A stretch of DNA of 42,455 bases from assembly GCA_016783825.1 (NCBI GenBank), contig JADHVV010000012.1, positions 1-42,455 of the forward strand, in the 5' to 3' direction. Position numbers and translations under genes: made by a program. Below are positions 40,860-42,455 of the stretch, in pieces. Below the pieces are notes generated by a model. It was not told where the DNA came from, ran no database searches, and saw only the letters and a list, made by a program, of their open reading frames with translations. Position 1 is the first letter of the stretch. Each line of letters begins with the position of its first letter. This DNA comes from Candidatus Zhuqueibacterota bacterium. Lineage in GTDB: Bacteria > Zhuqueibacterota > Zhuqueibacteria > Thermofontimicrobiales > Thermofontimicrobiaceae.

Positions 40860-42455
40860 ATGCCCAAAATCACATTCCAACCATCAGGAAAAACGATTGA
40901 CGTCAAATCCGGGACAGAACTGCTTGATGCAGCCCGGAAAGCCGATTTAAAAATCAATTCATCATGCGGAGGTGAGGGGACTTGTGGGGACTGTGTTGTA
41001 CGGATAATTTCTGGTTATCTCGAATCTGACAGCCCTGGGATTTTAAGTCACCAAGCCTTTGAAGAAGGATTTATACTCGCCTGTAAAACCCGGATAATTG
41101 AAGATGATGTTATAATTGACCTTTCCGAACAACTGGGAGACAAAGCTGGAAAATTCCTTGATAATCAAAAAAGCAAAAACCTCATTCAAAAAGAATTACT
41201 TCCAAAAAACTGGCAATTAAAACCACTTTGTTTTAGATGGGGAATCAATGTTCCACAACCACAGTTAGAGGATGGTCTCTCCGATCTTGACCGGCTCCTT
41301 AGGCGATTACAGCAAGATTTTGGAAATAAGGAGATCGTTTATTCCTTCCCTTTAATGCACAAACTGGCAGATACACTCCGTGCAGAAAACGGCAATATAA
41401 ATTTAATGTTAATTGAAGAACCTCACCAAATTCGAATTATTGATATTCAACCGGATAGCTGGGATCAGGGACAATATGGGATTGCCATAGACGTGGGAAC
41501 CACAACCGTTGCAGTTCAACTTGTTCACTTACCGCAAGCCAAAATCATTGATACACAAATCGATTACAATAGCCAAGTGGAATGTGGACTTGATGTCATC
41601 AGTCGAATAAATTATGCGCGCAAACCGGAACGGTTGAAAGAATTACGCCAACGTGTTTTAAAAACGATTAATGAACTGATACAAAAAACTACTAAAAACC
41701 AAAATGTTGAACCGGAGCACATTTACAATGCAGTCGTTTCCGGCAACACAACAATGATCCACTTGCTGCTTGGTCTCACGCCGGAATTTATTCGATTAGC
41801 GCCCTATACTCCAACAATACTTGAAGCTCCAAATATCACAGCAGCCGACGCCGGAATTAAAATCAATCCGCAATCGTGGATCTATTTCTCACCAGCAGTT
41901 GGAAGCTACGTCGGCGGCGATATTACAGCCGGATTATTGTGCACAGACATTTCCACTGACTCGGATGATGTGAACCTTTTCATTGACATCGGCACCAATG
42001 GTGAAACCGTACTTGGCAGCCGCGATTTTTTGTTGACCTGCGCTTGTTCTGCCGGTCCTGCATTTGAAGGCGGCGGCATCGATTGTGGCATGCGAGCTGC
42101 GTCCGGCGCCATTGAAAACGCTGAAGCCTGTCCCGAAACAGGAATGGCGACCTTCCAGACAATTGGGAATACAAAACCGATTGGAATCTGCGGGACAGGT
42201 ATTATCAATTTGATCGCTGATTTATTCATCTCTGGTTGGCTCGATTCAGCAGGAAAATTGAATCGCACAAAAAAATGTCAGGCTATAAAAGTTGAAGGCA
42301 GGCGCGCCCGGTATGTTATTGTTCCGGCAGAAGAAAGCGGCTCCGGTAAAGAAATTTATATCAACGAAACAGACATCGAAAATCTAATCCGAACAAAAGC
42401 AGCCATTTATTCTGCCTGTTCCCTGATGCTGAACCAGATAGATTTGAAATTTGAA
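40860..42455 (+). CDS. RACo-like reductive activator of corrinoid proteins (2Fe-2S ferredoxin + ASKHA/DUF4445), 3' end outside window
   Basis: Absent from the ORF track because it has no stop in the window. The ATG at 40860 (MPKITFQPSGKT) opens a frame of 532 codons to the last base. Residues about 1-85 are a 2Fe-2S ferredoxin domain with Cys36, Cys42, Cys45 (SCGGEGTCGDC) and Cys75. From about 205 a DUF4445/ASKHA ATPase follows: GIAIDVGTTTVAV (211-216 for DVGTTT), SGNTTMIHLLLGL, SPAVGSYVGGDITAGLL, LFIDIGTNGETV and the CSAGPAFEGGGIDCGM loop. Such proteins use ATP hydrolysis to drive one electron into an oxidised cobalt(II) corrinoid protein. The N-terminal 2Fe-2S domain resembles RACo of acetogens and not RamA, which has C-terminal 4Fe-4S clusters. 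Its place 369 nt behind acsC makes that protein the likely partner. Ribosome site is weak. Confidence 0.88.
   Translation, partial: MPKITFQPSGKTIDVKSGTELLDAARKADLKINSSCGGEGTCGDCVVRIISGYLESDSPGILSHQAFEEGFILACKTRIIEDDVIIDLSEQLGDKAGKFLDNQKSKNLIQKELLPKNWQLKPLCFRWGINVPQPQLEDGLSDLDRLLRRLQQDFGNKEIVYSFPLMHKLADTLRAENGNINLMLIEEPHQIRIIDIQPDSWDQGQYGIAIDVGTTTVAVQLVHLPQAKIIDTQIDYNSQVECGLDVISRINYARKPERLKELRQRVLKTINELIQKTTKNQNVEPEHIYNAVVSGNTTMIHLLLGLTPEFIRLAPYTPTILEAPNITAADAGIKINPQSWIYFSPAVGSYVGGDITAGLLCTDISTDSDDVNLFIDIGTNGETVLGSRDFLLTCACSAGPAFEGGGIDCGMRAASGAIENAEACPETGMATFQTIGNTKPIGICGTGIINLIADLFISGWLDSAGKLNRTKKCQAIKVEGRRARYVIVPAEESGSGKEIYINETDIENLIRTKAAIYSACSLMLNQIDLKFE

Noticed and set aside
41906-42268. 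120-residue ORF on the - strand near the window end
   Set aside because: Antisense to the conserved ASKHA domain of the RACo-like gene, which is open to the window edge on + but missing from the track.

Overview
The window looks like a piece of an AT-rich chromosome from a Gram-negative bacterium of the FCB superphylum outside classical Bacteroidota, perhaps a Calditrichota/KSB1-like lineage (inference). The signs are: two giant C25 (gingipain/PorU-type) proteins whose C-termini carry an NYPNPF...WDG...NGVYLYK FlgD-like type-A sorting domain; PorD-like and PorV/PorQ-like proteins; a short primary sigma factor without region 1.1; and at least one textbook TTGACA-17-TATAAT promoter rather than the Bacteroidota -33/-7 type. 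There are no rRNA, tRNA or CRISPR loci that I can see, no phage genes, and no recognisable transposase.

Layout. 1-5.3 kb (+ strand): end of an O-acetylhomoserine sulfhydrylase, a ThuA-like protein, a long-chain acyl-CoA synthetase and a membrane-anchored SGNH-like protein. 5.3-7.3 kb (- strand): class I fumarase, preceded by a small lipoprotein gene (NTF2/SnoaL-like) broken at an A9 tract and missing from the ORF track. 7.9-10.2 kb: Lon protease (+). 10.5-21.9 kb (- strand): RlmD, the two C25 paralogues and an RseC-like protein. 22.5-27.5 kb (- strand): primary sigma factor, S21, a Cache-type sensor histidine kinase and an orphan family 5 solute-binding protein. 28-33.5 kb: an Ig-like (Big_5) lipoprotein (+), a PorD-like protein (-), a PorV-like barrel (+) and an HhH/outer-membrane protein (+). 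34-38.6 kb (+): an isolated GT9-like domain, a GAF-GGDEF cyclase overlapping an M1 aminopeptidase with a HEAT tail. 39.2 kb to the end (+): the large subunit of the corrinoid/iron-sulfur protein (AcsC) and its putative ATP-dependent reductive activator (RACo-like, truncated by the window edge), i.e. parts of a Wood-Ljungdahl branch.

How they work together. Four or five loci (both C25 proteins, PorD-like, PorV-like, perhaps the HhH barrel) point to type IX-like secretion and cell-surface display. AcsC plus RACo point to carbonyl-branch C1 metabolism; fumarase, acyl-CoA synthetase and MetY are ordinary central metabolism.

The most unusual content is between the genes. Almost every intergenic gap is filled with inverted-repeat elements of different families, placed one inside another (nested pairs of arms at eight or more loci). 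A 41-42 bp palindrome-like element occurs four times; in three cases it sits in the loop of a larger hairpin, and one of those has an empty-site counterpart in this window. Many repeat arms begin within about 15 nt of, or overlap, the stop codon of a gene. A second item is a run of hairpins ending in a perfect + strand rho-independent terminator at 12.03-12.31 kb with no + strand gene in front of it, a good candidate for an unannotated small RNA.
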